Part shown: positions 34,245 through 42,810 of the stretch, one piece after another
How positions within the stretch are numbered: the stretch's first letter is position 1
Layout of the letters: every line of letters begins with the position of its first letter
Origin: CAYQVO01 sp964421085
GTDB lineage: Bacteria; Bdellovibrionota_C; UBA2361; CAYQVO01
Direction of reading: 5' to 3'
Length of the DNA: 64,000 bases
NCBI GenBank assembly: GCA_964421085.1
Contig: CAYQVO010000018.1
Span: forward strand, 1-64,000
Made by a program: the position numbers and the translations under genes
Notes under the pieces: generated by a model
Seen by the model: only the letters and a program-made list of their open reading frames with translations
Databases searched by the model: none
Told to the model about the DNA's origin: nothing

Positions 34245-36164
34245 CTAATCCTTCAATCTCCCAACAAGCGGCGGCAGAGACATAACCCTGACTCCAAGCA
34301 GCCTTGAATCAGCTCCCATGCCGAACTTCCTGGGAGTCCAGGGCGTTGACACTGTTACCGCATATTTTACCAGATTGTCCCCTCTTCTGCACTGAAGATG
34401 AAAGGACAAAGGCCGCCCGGCGTGATCCTGGCTCAGTGTTCTTTCCACAGGAGCGCCATTTTCCGGTTCAATGAGAACCTTCATAGAGCCTTTGAAACCC
34501 GGAGGTATTAGAGGCTTCAGTGAAAGCTCCGCATCTCCGTTGTCGCCGCAGTAAAGCCTCCCCTCAGCTCTCCGTCCGGTCCATCGGAAAAATGAGCGGC
34601 CATCTCTTTCAATCGCAAAGAAACCCCGATCCGAGAAATATCCAAAGCCGATCACAAGGAAAGCTGCACCTGCGAGAAGCAGGCGATGATTCCAGTTGAT
34701 GATGGTCTGCGGCCATGAAGGATCCCTGTCGTGCCGTTCCTGCATTGGAACTCTGCGCGGCATTGCGACTGTCGCAAGCATCGCTCCGGCAAAAAGCGAG
34801 ACTTCATCGAATTCAAGGTGAGGCCCGAAGAAAAGGACCACAAGGAATACGGGAAGAAAAAGGCTCAGTGCAGGCGGGACCCGTCTCATCTGAAGCCGGA
34901 GGGCCGCACCCGCAAAAGCCGCGGCGCCGATGACGCCTGTCTCAGAAAGGATCTGAAGGTACCAGTTGTTGGCGTTATCGACCCACATTCCTATCTCTGC
35001 GCCCGTTTCATGCGTGTAGAAAGGCACGTAATCGCGGAACATCGAGAAACCGACGCCAAGTACCGGACTGTCCCGCCACATTCTGAAGGCTGTTTCAAAG
35101 AAAACAGCCCGGCTGAAAAAGGCGTGCTTCCAGGTGGTGAAAGAGAGTGTCTGAATGAACCGTTCCGCGGCAACCGGGAGTTGACGGCCGACTGAGACGT
35201 CAATTCCCGGGAATAGCCAGGCCGCAATATTCCACAGAGCAAGCGACCCGGCGCCCGCGAGAAATACCGCGAAAAAAACGCGGCGGTTCACTGAAAAGAG
35301 AAGCATCATCGCAAAGAGACAGGTTCCAAGAACAAAACTGCGTGAGCCCGAAAGAAGCGCCGAGGCGGCGCACAATACCGCAAAAGAACTGAAAACGAAT
35401 CTGCGCCACCCTGCAAATCTCTCTGCAAGCACATAAAGAAGAGGTATGCTGAGCGCGATTATTACGCCAAACGCGTTTGGATCTGTAAAAGTCGCCGCGA
35501 ATCTGTGCTGCATGTTCCAGTAGTGCGTCTGCGAAGGGAAAAGTGACCGGGGAAGCACGCCCTGCCACATGAGCAGCGCTGTCAACGCGGGCACAGGAAG
35601 AAGGGAGCAGAAACCTGAAAGAAAGGAGACACGCTCCGAGCCTTCTTTTACGAAGATGGAAAACACTGAGAAGAAAACGAAGTAACGGGCTGCAGCTTCG
35701 AAGGTGACGAGAAAATGCGGGGGTGAGACGGTAATCCAGTGGAGCACATTCGACCATCCGCTCTCGCCCGGGCCGTCCTTTCCGTCGAACAGGATCATCA
35801 GGGTCGCCGCATCGAAACCGGCTGCCGCCGCGGCTGCGGCGTAAAGCGAGAGCAGGCCGATCGGCCATGCCGCCCAGCCAAGGTTGATGTCTTTGAGCGC
35901 CGGGAGCGAGGTGAGGCAGAATATTATCCCGAACAGCAGAAGCGCCCCGGATTCAGATACCGGGAGAACCGGAACTGCTCCCCCCAAAAACATGGCCGGG
36001 AGATAGTCCCTCTCCCCGCCGCTGCACCTCCTGATCCATACACAGAACAAGAGATACGCGATCGCCGCAATCTTCATCCCGGCTGACTGCACCAGGAACA
36101 ACCGTGCGGCGGCAGGCAGACAGACAAAGAAACAGCACAGGACAATCGCCGTGCTTTTACGCAT
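34245..36164 (-). CDS. O-antigen ligase / Wzy-like polymerase family membrane protein
   Basis: From ATG at 36164 (ribosome site AAAAGGAAAAAG) the protein has 639 residues; the upstream part of the frame is a shadow of the next gene. Twelve or so membrane segments fill residues about 1-460, and the family hallmark region is GSRSFVLGTCLFAMMLLF with the large periplasmic loop that follows (SFTTWKHAFFSRAVFFETAF, VLGVGFSMFRDYVPFYTHE), typical of the O-antigen ligase/Wzy_C fold. A large soluble C-terminal domain (about 490-639) is not part of standard ligases. The start overlaps the end of the LamG-like gene by 8 bases. It would join or polymerise surface glycans; the acceptor is unknown. Confidence 0.8.
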   Translation of the reverse strand: MRKSTAIVLCCFFVCLPAAARLFLVQSAGMKIAAIAYLLFCVWIRRCSGGERDYLPAMFLGGAVPVLPVSESGALLLFGIIFCLTSLPALKDINLGWAAWPIGLLSLYAAAAAAAGFDAATLMILFDGKDGPGESGWSNVLHWITVSPPHFLVTFEAAARYFVFFSVFSIFVKEGSERVSFLSGFCSLLPVPALTALLMWQGVLPRSLFPSQTHYWNMQHRFAATFTDPNAFGVIIALSIPLLYVLAERFAGWRRFVFSSFAVLCAASALLSGSRSFVLGTCLFAMMLLFSVNRRVFFAVFLAGAGSLALWNIAAWLFPGIDVSVGRQLPVAAERFIQTLSFTTWKHAFFSRAVFFETAFRMWRDSPVLGVGFSMFRDYVPFYTHETGAEIGMWVDNANNWYLQILSETGVIGAAAFAGAALRLQMRRVPPALSLFLPVFLVVLFFGPHLEFDEVSLFAGAMLATVAMPRRVPMQERHDRDPSWPQTIINWNHRLLLAGAAFLVIGFGYFSDRGFFAIERDGRSFFRWTGRRAEGRLYCGDNGDAELSLKPLIPPGFKGSMKVLIEPENGAPVERTLSQDHAGRPLSFHLQCRRGDNLVKYAVTVSTPWTPRKFGMGADSRLLGVRVMSLPPLVGRLKD

Positions 36165-37269
36165 CTGTCTTTTTCCTTTTGTGCGATGATTTCTTGACGG
36201 GTGCAGAGGGAATTTTTTTGACCGCCTTCTGCGATGCCGTGTGCCCCTTTGCCGTTTTCGGCTTTGCCTTTTGAGTTGCCCGTGGCGGCACTGTAGACGG
36301 TGAAACCGCAGGAGGCGGAATGGCAGTTGCAGGACGAGCCACAGGAGCAGCCTCTTCGGCGCCGGCCGCTTCCGCGCCTTTATTCTCATCCTCATCTTTC
36401 TCCCGTGGCGATCTCAGGTCGGACGAGAAGGTCACAAGATTTTTCAGGCTGCTTTTGTCTGAACGGGCTTCGTCGATATAAAGCTTAACCTCACCGTCCG
36501 TGAAGAGTTCAGTGGGCGGAACGCCCTCGATGCCGGCCTGCTTGAAGATCCTGTAAAGGGAATCTCTTCGTTTCTTCAGCGAAATAATCGACATCGGTCC
36601 CAGGAACCCCCTGTACGGAGGGCCTGAAAAGGAACCCGCATAAAGATCGGCAGTTGCGTCCGGATAGACGGGTGTCGAGAGCGTGTAGCCCCCCAGCAGA
36701 ATTACTTCCGGCTTCCTGCCTGGAACGCGCATAACCGCGTGCAGGCCGAGATAACGTCCTTCACTGAAACTCAGTCCGAACATAGCCCATTGATGATGCC
36801 TTAACTCAAAAGGGCTGAATTTATACGTGCCGCCCACGGCCTCACCGTTTCGCCAGTAAACGACAGGACGTATACGCCCGGCCTCCCGCGTCAGCGACAG
36901 CCGGTATCCCCGCTGTGATCTCAGAAATGAGTCGACTTTCGAAAGAAGCGTTATGCTCTCGCCATCTTCCGGAAGCCTGCGGAACTTGAACCAGGCCATC
37001 AGGATGAAGTTCTCGCCCTCTTTCGGATTCAGGTCTGCACCGTGCGATACACGGATATGAGAGCCCGAGCTTTCAATCCTCTGGACGGTACTAATTTTCC
37101 CGGCAACTTCAGTCGTCGAACTGAAAATCAGATCGCTGGTTAAAGACAGTATTCCGAAAACCAGGAGAACAGAGATTGCGATGATGCCTAAAAGGCGGTA
37201 ACGACGCTGGCTTTTCGGTTCGCGCCCCTCCTCACTCTCTTCTGCTGATCGATGAGAAACCGTGCTCAC
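36157..37269 (-). CDS. Membrane-anchored LamG-like (concanavalin A-like) protein
   Basis: A 370-residue protein with an N-terminal membrane segment (about 26-46, LLGIIAISVLLVFGILSLTS), a beta-sandwich domain at about 65-230 with the LamG/concanavalin pattern (NFILMAWFKFRRLPEDGES, GYRLSLTREAGRIRPVVYW, RHHQWAMFGLSFSEG), and a Pro/Ala/Lys-rich tail (about 290-370). It starts with GTG immediately after the rplI stop, so it is in the same transcript as the ribosomal genes. It ends overlapping the O-antigen-ligase-like gene. Such folds bind glycans or proteins; its partner could be the product of the ligase, which is inference. Confidence 0.72.
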   Translation of the reverse strand: MSTVSHRSAEESEEGREPKSQRRYRLLGIIAISVLLVFGILSLTSDLIFSSTTEVAGKISTVQRIESSGSHIRVSHGADLNPKEGENFILMAWFKFRRLPEDGESITLLSKVDSFLRSQRGYRLSLTREAGRIRPVVYWRNGEAVGGTYKFSPFELRHHQWAMFGLSFSEGRYLGLHAVMRVPGRKPEVILLGGYTLSTPVYPDATADLYAGSFSGPPYRGFLGPMSIISLKKRRDSLYRIFKQAGIEGVPPTELFTDGEVKLYIDEARSDKSSLKNLVTFSSDLRSPREKDEDENKGAEAAGAEEAAPVARPATAIPPPAVSPSTVPPRATQKAKPKTAKGHTASQKAVKKIPSAPVKKSSHKRKKTDA

Positions 37270-37893
37270 TCATTCCTGGGCAGATTCTTCTTCCTCACCG
37301 GCTGCATCTTTCGACTTCGTATTTCCTCTGGCGGCGGCCGGCTTTCCTTCCTCAGACAACTCTGCATCCGAGGCATTTCTTTCTTCGCTTTTCTCTTTCC
37401 TTTCTCTTCTCGGCTTTGCCTCCTTCTGCTCGATCTCCTTTGCAGCGGGGACTTCGACATTGACTTTGATATTGAGAACAGCCGTGACTTCGGCGTGAAG
37501 CTTCACTTGAACAGGGAAAGCGCCGCCTGACTTGATAGGCTCATGGAGACGGATCTGCTTCCTGTCGAGCGCGATATCCTGCCTCTGCAGTTCGAGTTCG
37601 ATGTCGTGAGCCGTCACTGCTCCGAAGCTCTTGCCCTGCTCTCCAAGTTTCAGGAGAAATTCGAGATTCAGGCTCTCGAGCCTCTGCTTGAACTCTTCGG
37701 CTTCCGTTTTTTTCTTCGCCTTTCTTGCGTTAATGCCCGCAAGTATATGCTTAATCTGATGGCCTTTTGATGACTCGGCCTCAGCGGCGATGCCGCGAGG
37801 AATGAGGAAATTCCTGGCGTATCCGCCCTTGACTGACACAGTATCTCCCATAAATCCGAGGCTGGGATAATCCTCTTTCAAAATCAATCTCAT
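37270..37893 (-). CDS. rplI: 50S ribosomal protein L9 with extended tail
   Basis: A 207-residue L9. Residues 1-50 are the N-terminal domain (MRLILKEDYPSLGFMGDTVSV, GYARNFLIPRGIA), then the long helix, then the C-terminal domain up to about 150 (GAVTAHDIELELQRQ, LHEPIKSGG). After that comes a tail of about 55 residues rich in Glu, Lys and Arg. Normal L9 is about 150 residues. It has a GAAGGAG site before ATG. It follows rpsF by 51 bases, with no rpsR or ssb between them, unlike the common rpsF-ssb-rpsR-rplI order. Confidence 0.93.
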   Translation of the reverse strand: MRLILKEDYPSLGFMGDTVSVKGGYARNFLIPRGIAAEAESSKGHQIKHILAGINARKAKKKTEAEEFKQRLESLNLEFLLKLGEQGKSFGAVTAHDIELELQRQDIALDRKQIRLHEPIKSGGAFPVQVKLHAEVTAVLNIKVNVEVPAAKEIEQKEAKPRRERKEKSEERNASDAELSEEGKPAAARGNTKSKDAAGEEEESAQE

Positions 37894-37944
37894 CTTGCGA
37901 CTCCTTCAGTATTTATGCGGCCGCGACACGCGCGGCCCTCCATT

Positions 37945-38340
37945 TCAGAAATCAGCATCAGCTGCGACATCGTCCAGATCGTCGCCTCCGCCCATCGAGT
38001 CACCGCTCGTCGATGCCGACGGTCTTGAGGTGCTCTTGACTTTTCTCCGCCTGTCACTGACGACATGCGTTTGAAACTTGAGAACAGAGTCCGTAATGAC
38101 AAGAATCCGCGAGGTTTTGTCGTTTGTATCGGACTGATCTGAAGTGAACTCATAAACAACGAAATTCCCGAACCGCTGCTTCTTGACAGTATAGGCGATC
38201 TCTTTCCGGCCCCATCTCTGGACACTCACATTCTGAGCACCATTGGATTCAAGCAGGGCCTGCACCTTGTTGATCTCGGCAGAAAGCTCGCTCTCGTTCA
38301 GCGTTGTCGTGAATACCACAATCGTTTCGTATTTCTTCAT
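37945..38340 (-). CDS. rpsF: 30S ribosomal protein S6
   Basis: A 131-residue S6. ATG at 38340 has GAGGAA before it, giving MKKYETIVVFTTTLNESEL; an upstream frame start reads into pth. RWGRKEIAYTVKKQRFGNFVVYEF and RILVITDSVLKF are the standard strand and helix elements. A Ser/Gly/Asp-rich tail (about 105-131) extends beyond the core of about 100 residues. It lies 8 bases after pth. Confidence 0.94.
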   Translation of the reverse strand: MKKYETIVVFTTTLNESELSAEINKVQALLESNGAQNVSVQRWGRKEIAYTVKKQRFGNFVVYEFTSDQSDTNDKTSRILVITDSVLKFQTHVVSDRRRKVKSTSRPSASTSGDSMGGGDDLDDVAADADF

Positions 38341-38347
38341 TCTTTCC

Positions 38348-38950
38348 TCAGTTATTATACCTTTTCCGGACAGTCTCCAGCCCGTGCCGGCATAAATCAA
38401 AAATCGCGTCGACGCCTCGCATCACAACGTCTTTGAGCACGCTTTCCTCTTCCTGCGAGAAGCGGCTCAGAACATATTCAGCCACTGCATCTTCGTCCTG
38501 TCTGCTTTCCGGCTTGCCCACTCCTATCCTCAGTCTGTGATAGTCGCGCGTTCCAAGCACTTCGCTTATAGACCGCAGTCCGTTATGGCCTGCTTCCCCT
38601 CCCCCCTGCTTCAGCCTGAGCCTGCCGAGCGGAAGGTCGATATCATCGTGAACGACAAGAAGCTCCGATGCTTCGATCTTGTAGAAGCGAAGAAGCTCAC
38701 CAATGGTATCTCCGCTTCTGTTCATGTATGTCTGCGGCTTTATGCCGTATATCGTTTCGCCATTAATGCGAAACTCGGCCAGGGCCGCACTTCCCTTATC
38801 TCTCCACCCGGACGCATCCGTAAGCGGATCATCCGAGCCTTCGCACCTCTCCCGAAGAGCATCCAGCACCAGAAATCCCGAATTGTGCCTCGTTTTTTCG
38901 TAACGAGTTCCCGGATTGCCGAGGCCGGCTATTACTCGAATAGTGCCCAT
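38348..38950 (-). CDS. pth: Peptidyl-tRNA hydrolase
   Basis: A 200-residue Pth that frees peptides from tRNA after stalled translation. GLGNPGTRYEKTRHNSGFLV holds the conserved His (about 22), KPQTYMNRSGD and VVHDDIDLPLGRLRLK hold Asn and Asp of the active site, and GGGEAGHNGLRSI and RLRIGVGKP complete the family pattern. It lies between rplY and rpsF on the same strand, a frequent arrangement (rplY-pth). Confidence 0.95.
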   Translation of the reverse strand: MGTIRVIAGLGNPGTRYEKTRHNSGFLVLDALRERCEGSDDPLTDASGWRDKGSAALAEFRINGETIYGIKPQTYMNRSGDTIGELLRFYKIEASELLVVHDDIDLPLGRLRLKQGGGEAGHNGLRSISEVLGTRDYHRLRIGVGKPESRQDEDAVAEYVLSRFSQEEESVLKDVVMRGVDAIFDLCRHGLETVRKRYNN

Positions 38951-38980
38951 CCAGCCCTGCTGTCCTGTCGAGGCAACTGC

Positions 38981-39697
38981 CTATTTCTTTTCCTTATCAG
39001 AACCTTTGGCGGCTGCGGCCGATGCGCCCTTTTCAGCGCCCGCGGCAGCATCACCTTCAGCAGCCTCGCCTTCAGCAGCAGCTCCTTCAACTGCCTCTCC
39101 TTCTGCAGGAGCAGCGACCACTTCTGCCTTCGGCGCCGCGACGGACACAAGCGGCTCTTCAGCATGGGTGACAAGTCGCACACCCGGCGGGAACACGAGA
39201 TCGCCGGCGTGAATGCTCTGGTTCAGACGAAGCTGAGAAACGTCAATCTTGATGTCTGTGGGGATATCCCTGGGCAGGCACGCAACGTCGATGTGATGGG
39301 CGTTAACTGCCATTACGCCGCCCTCTGTCTTGACACCGACCGACTCCCCTTCGAACACAAGCGCAACCTCAACTTCGATCTCCTCATCCTCGCGAAGCGC
39401 CTGGAAATCCACGTGTATCGGTTTTCCAGTCAGATAATCGCGCTGGATCCCTCTTACGAGCGCAGAACGTCCATCGATATCTTTATCTTCGCTCTTCAGG
39501 TAAAAGATCTGAGAACTCTTCGCCTTCTCTCCAAGATGCAGAAACTGAAAATACGGAACAAGACCCGGAACGCTTGCCGTTCCTTTCTGGTAAATGATTA
39601 CCGGGATCAATCCCTCTCTGCGATAACGCCCTGCAGCACCCTTGCCGCTTTCCGCGCGCGGTGAAATTTCAACAGTAAAGCCTTCCACTTCGATCAC
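38981..39697 (-). CDS. rplY: 50S ribosomal protein L25 (general stress protein Ctc family)
   Basis: A 238-residue L25/Ctc-type 5S rRNA-binding protein. Residues about 1-95 are the L25 domain (RRYREGLIPVIIYQKGT-like start, KPIHVDFQAL), about 100-185 the TL5-type C-terminal domain (VEVALVFEGESVGVKTEGG, HHIDVACLPRDIPTDIKID). The last 50 residues are rich in Ala, Glu and Gly, a low-complexity tail. GTG at 39697 is used here; another GTG at 39688 is better spaced from the AGGTGAT ribosome site and is also possible. A promoter candidate lies at 39791-39820. Confidence 0.93.
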   Translation of the reverse strand: MIEVEGFTVEISPRAESGKGAAGRYRREGLIPVIIYQKGTASVPGLVPYFQFLHLGEKAKSSQIFYLKSEDKDIDGRSALVRGIQRDYLTGKPIHVDFQALREDEEIEVEVALVFEGESVGVKTEGGVMAVNAHHIDVACLPRDIPTDIKIDVSQLRLNQSIHAGDLVFPPGVRLVTHAEEPLVSVAAPKAEVVAAPAEGEAVEGAAAEGEAAEGDAAAGAEKGASAAAAKGSDKEKK

Positions 39698-39790
39698 CTC
39701 GTCAGCAATTATGCCCGCAGTATTCCGGACAGGCGATCACACCTCCATCCGGCACGCGGACTAAAATGTCATTTTTTACATAAGGTTCCG

Positions 39791-39820
39791 TAGATAAACA
39801 CAAAATTGCCGTGAAGTAAA
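39791..39820 (-). promoter_or_regulatory. Candidate promoter for rplY-pth-rpsF-rplI
   Basis: On the minus strand TTTACT (39815-39820) is followed after 18 bases by TATCTA (39791-39796), close to -35 and -10 boxes. It lies about 95 bases before rplY, in a gap of 261 bases after ispE. The rest of the gap shows no gene or tRNA. Confidence 0.4.
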
Positions 39821-39958
39821 GCCATGGGGGAGCAGGCGGCAGTGATTTGGGGGGGTTAGGCAACCGGCATTGCCGATATGTGAGAGATAAAAAGCTGATT
39901 CTTCGAATCCTCGAGAAGACAACCGGTGCTTTGCTGTGCCCGTATGGATAGATCACCC

Positions 39959-40849
39959 TCACGCAAACCGAACTGCCCTGACCACCGCCCCGAAATCCGC
40001 AGCCACTGCCCTCACGCGCCTTTCAGCATCCACGGGCAGCGCCTTTCCTTCTCCTGCAATCGCAAAAAGCGTGCTGCCGCTTCCTGACATCGAGAAAATC
40101 AAATCACTGATCTTTCGAAGTTCCAGCAGCAGTTCCTGCAGAGCGGGGTAAAGCTCGCCGACGATTTCCTCGAAGTCATTATGGATGAGTCCGGGAGTCA
40201 GTGCGATCGCGGCCGGGTCGAGATCCTCCTGTCTGCCATCAAGCACAGGAAAGCTTCTTCTGTAAGCTTCATAAATCGCAACCGTAGATGTTCCAAATGG
40301 AGGCAGTATGAGAAGAACCTCGTAGAGTGAAAGATCCGGTATCTCAATGGGCAGAACTCTCTCGCCGACGCCGGTTACAATCGCAGGCCCGGAAAAAAGA
40401 AAATACGGCACATCAGCGCCGATTTCTGCGGCAATTTCAATAAGAGACTCGCGGCTGATCTTCTCTTCGCATGCAGAGGCAAGAAGTCTCAGCACCGCTC
40501 CCGCATCGCTGCTCCCACCCCCAAGCCCGCCGCCGGCAGGGATATGCTTTTCAATCTCTATCACAGGCGCGTGCCCCACGGGATAGCGATCGAGAAACGC
40601 TCCGGCAGCGCGCGATGCGAGATTTTTTTCGGGCGGCAGACCAGGAAGAGAAATGGTGGAAGCGCAGGAGAAAACGACCTGAGGAGGTCCTTCGCGTTGC
40701 TCAGGATGATCAAAACTCATCCGCACCACGTCGCAAAAATCGAGCTGCGCGTTCACCATGCTCAGCTCATGATAACTGTCAGGCCTTCGGCCCGTGATCC
40801 GTAATCTCAGATTCACTTTTGCAGGAGCTTTGGTCTCGACCCGGCTCAG
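39959..40849 (-). CDS. ispE: 4-diphosphocytidyl-2-C-methyl-D-erythritol kinase, CTG start
   Basis: A 296-residue GHMP kinase of the MEP pathway. Motifs are TKAPAKVNLRLRITG at the start, the ATP loop PAGGGLGGGSSDAGA (about 103-117), GADVPYF and the late MSGSGSTLFA. The family start is M-x-K-x-A-P-A-K-x-N-L. The only in-frame codons that restore it lie upstream of GTG 40816, and they have no ATG, GTG or TTG before a stop. CTG at 40849 gives the full motif, follows AAGGAGAGG by about 6 bases, and overlaps the dksA-like stop as CTGA. Calling GTG 40816 would delete the first motif. I therefore infer initiation at CTG. Confidence 0.85.
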   Translation of the reverse strand: MSRVETKAPAKVNLRLRITGRRPDSYHELSMVNAQLDFCDVVRMSFDHPEQREGPPQVVFSCASTISLPGLPPEKNLASRAAGAFLDRYPVGHAPVIEIEKHIPAGGGLGGGSSDAGAVLRLLASACEEKISRESLIEIAAEIGADVPYFLFSGPAIVTGVGERVLPIEIPDLSLYEVLLILPPFGTSTVAIYEAYRRSFPVLDGRQEDLDPAAIALTPGLIHNDFEEIVGELYPALQELLLELRKISDLIFSMSGSGSTLFAIAGEGKALPVDAERRVRAVAADFGAVVRAVRFA

Positions 40850-41268
40850 GGTTCCTCTCCTTCCTCGAACATCCCGTCATCTCCTTCGCTCTCTTCCCTC
40901 TGACCAGAGAAGCGTCTCTCGAGATTCTCCTGCTCCTGCTTGCAGTCTATGCAGAGCTGGGCAACCGGCCTGACTTTCAGGCGCGCAACGGAAATATCTT
41001 CACCGCACGATTCGCAGACACCGAAGCTTTCATCGTCGATCTTTTTGAGGGCAAGCTCGATTTTCTTCAGGAGATATGTTTCGCGCTTTCCGATTTTCTG
41101 GAGGTTGGCCTGGTTAATCTCTACCGCGGCAATGTCGGCAGAGTCGCCTGCGTTTACGTTCACGTCCGGGAGTTCCTGGGAGGCGCTGAGATTTTCAAGA
41201 TGACGAAGGATTTTCTCCCGTTCACTCTCAAGCAGCTTTTTAAAGTCGACCAAATCTTTCTTCTTCAT
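40846..41268 (-). CDS. DksA/TraR-family zinc-finger protein
   Basis: A 140-residue DksA/TraR-type protein. An N-terminal coiled coil (about 3-70, KKDLVDFKKLLESEREKIL, then LKKIELALKKIDDE) leads to a zinc finger at about 83-107, with CESCG and CIDCK. DksA binds RNA polymerase near the secondary channel and alters transcription with ppGpp; smaller relatives may act likewise. A tail of acidic residues (EGDDGMFEEGEE) follows. Its stop overlaps the CTG start of ispE. Confidence 0.87.
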   Translation of the reverse strand: MKKKDLVDFKKLLESEREKILRHLENLSASQELPDVNVNAGDSADIAAVEINQANLQKIGKRETYLLKKIELALKKIDDESFGVCESCGEDISVARLKVRPVAQLCIDCKQEQENLERRFSGQREESEGDDGMFEEGEEP

Positions 41269-41548
41269 GTGAGTCCCGTAAAAACAGACATTACTAATTA
41301 TCAGTGTAACACCACCAGCATCCGGTAGCCCGAGAATATGCCATATAAGTGGCTGTCACGAAAGATAAATCTCGCTGTACAGTCCTGAATCTTAATGTTT
41401 TTTTTACCCCCATACGGACAAAGGCAACACCTTGTAAACTCAGAGAAATTCTTCCGGTGGAACGGGCGCATGATGCGGTAAAAGCATTAAAGCCGGGCGC
41501 CATCGCTTCCGATAAAGCTCCTTAGAGCAGCGTGCAAGGAGGCGCCCC

Positions 41549-41956
41549 GTGGAAGATATTCTCATCATTGACGATGATGCCGGCTTTCGTGAAGTAACTT
41601 CTCTGATTCTCGAGGAAAAAGGTTACCGGGTCCGGGGGGTCTCAAGCACAGAGGAAGCTTACGCTGTGCTGATTGCAGGCGAAAAGTTCGACCTTATCCT
41701 GTGCGATCTCTGCATGCCGTTTACCAACAACCCGGACCGGCAGGTTCATTACAAATACTCTCATGAGGTTGGATTCCGGACCGCCAGAGAGCTTGCATCC
41801 GTGCTGCCTGAGTCCAGAGTAATTGTGCTCACATCTCTTCCTCCCTCGACCGTTTCGAGACTGGAAGAGCACCTTTATCCTGTTCAGGCTTTCAGCAAGC
41901 CTACAACCGCAAAGGATCTTCTTTCTCTCCTGGATGAAGCCGCTGTCGTTCAGTAA
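41549..41956 (+). CDS. Single-domain response regulator receiver
   Basis: A 135-residue stand-alone receiver domain. It has the acidic pair in LIIDDDAGF (Asp 8-10), the phosphorylation site in LILCDLCMP (Asp about 53) and the Lys in AFSKPTT (about 119); the Thr/Ser position is VLTSLPP. An insertion after the phospho-Asp (FTNNPDRQVHYKYSHEVG) is unusual. It starts with GTG preceded by AAGGAGG. No output domain and no nearby histidine kinase exists, so it may act by protein binding. It lies apart from other genes. Confidence 0.88.
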   Translation: MEDILIIDDDAGFREVTSLILEEKGYRVRGVSSTEEAYAVLIAGEKFDLILCDLCMPFTNNPDRQVHYKYSHEVGFRTARELASVLPESRVIVLTSLPPSTVSRLEEHLYPVQAFSKPTTAKDLLSLLDEAAVVQ

Positions 41957-42071
41957 ATAATGCGGTCATCCTTCTCACCCTTCCCCATAACAAGAGGCAG
42001 TAGCAGGATGTTCGGGGGCAGAGAGGCATCACTGCCCTCACCGCCGCCCGGTGGAAGATGTAGAAGCGGCA

Positions 42072-42533
42072 CTATTGCTTCCGGCGCCACCCGCTCCACG
42101 CGGGAACACCTTTCGAATCCCGGAGTGTCAGAGTTTGATCTCCCTTTTTCACTTCTGCTGCGACGATGGCGGGCTGGCCGTCTATCATCACACGTGATCC
42201 TGTGACTTCAATACGATCGCCGGAGGCGATTTTTACGTCCTGCTTCTTCAGGTGCCAGTCCGGACCGAGACGCACGGAAATTGTCTCACTCTCAGTCTTC
42301 AAAAGAGCGTGCACGCCCTGATGCTTCCCCTTCGGAGACGGAACCTTCTCGACTGACACCACCTCTCCTTTCACCGTCGCCACGGTTGCAGGATTGTACA
42401 TCCTGCCCGAGCCGCTTCCCGCTCCTTGTCCCATATGGTGGCCCCCGCCTCCTCTTCCCATCCCCTGGGCGAGGCCCTCTCCGCCGTAGAAGCACAATGC
42501 CACCGCAAAAAGCGCAATTATTTCCCTCTTCAT
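42072..42533 (-). CDS. Secreted OB-fold-like protein
   Basis: A 153-residue protein. Signal peptide (about 1-22, ending GLAQG), then a Gly/His/Met-rich part (MGRGGGGHHMGQGAGSGSGRM) that may bind metal, then a small beta-barrel (VKGEVVSVEKVPSPKG, VSVRLGPDWHLKKQDVKIA, GDRIEVTGSRVMIDGQP). It resembles short periplasmic OB-fold proteins found with metal or magnetosome genes in sediment bacteria, though I cannot name the family. A strong AAAGGGG site precedes ATG. It has no operon partner. Confidence 0.65.
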   Translation of the reverse strand: MKREIIALFAVALCFYGGEGLAQGMGRGGGGHHMGQGAGSGSGRMYNPATVATVKGEVVSVEKVPSPKGKHQGVHALLKTESETISVRLGPDWHLKKQDVKIASGDRIEVTGSRVMIDGQPAIVAAEVKKGDQTLTLRDSKGVPAWSGWRRKQ

Positions 42534-42787
42534 ACCGTATCCCCTTTCAGTTCCAGACGAACCTGTATCAGTCTTTTATCTTCTCATTTAACCAGATCTT
42601 CGGGACTGCCGAAATACGGCAGGTGCAACACGAAGTCACTTCTTCAAGGTAACTTTAATTTTTGTTTTCTTTTTTATCCGGACAGAGATCGACTGCGGAA
42701 TGTGTCGCGGCATAACGATGGCCACGAGTGCCGTGGCCATCACGAACAACTGCTTTTGCAGTCGCTGGTACTGCGACTATTACGGTA

Positions 42788-42810
42788 AAAAAAACCTGCC
42801 GGACGCGGCA
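42788..42810 (-). terminator. Possible weak rho-independent terminator
   Basis: On the minus strand, just after the lipoprotein stop, a short stem GCCG/CGGC (loop CGTC) precedes eight T residues. The stem is short, so termination may be partial. Confidence 0.4.

Noticed and set aside
39895..39917. Possible tRNA (TTCGAATCC-like sequence after ispE)
   Set aside because: The bases around it do not form acceptor, D or anticodon arms on either strand, and no CCA-compatible end is present.
41269..41548. Possible riboswitch upstream of the receiver gene
   Set aside because: A GGACAAAGGCAAC-like stretch resembled part of a c-di-GMP riboswitch, but the key tetraloop and receptor elements are missing, so no class fits.
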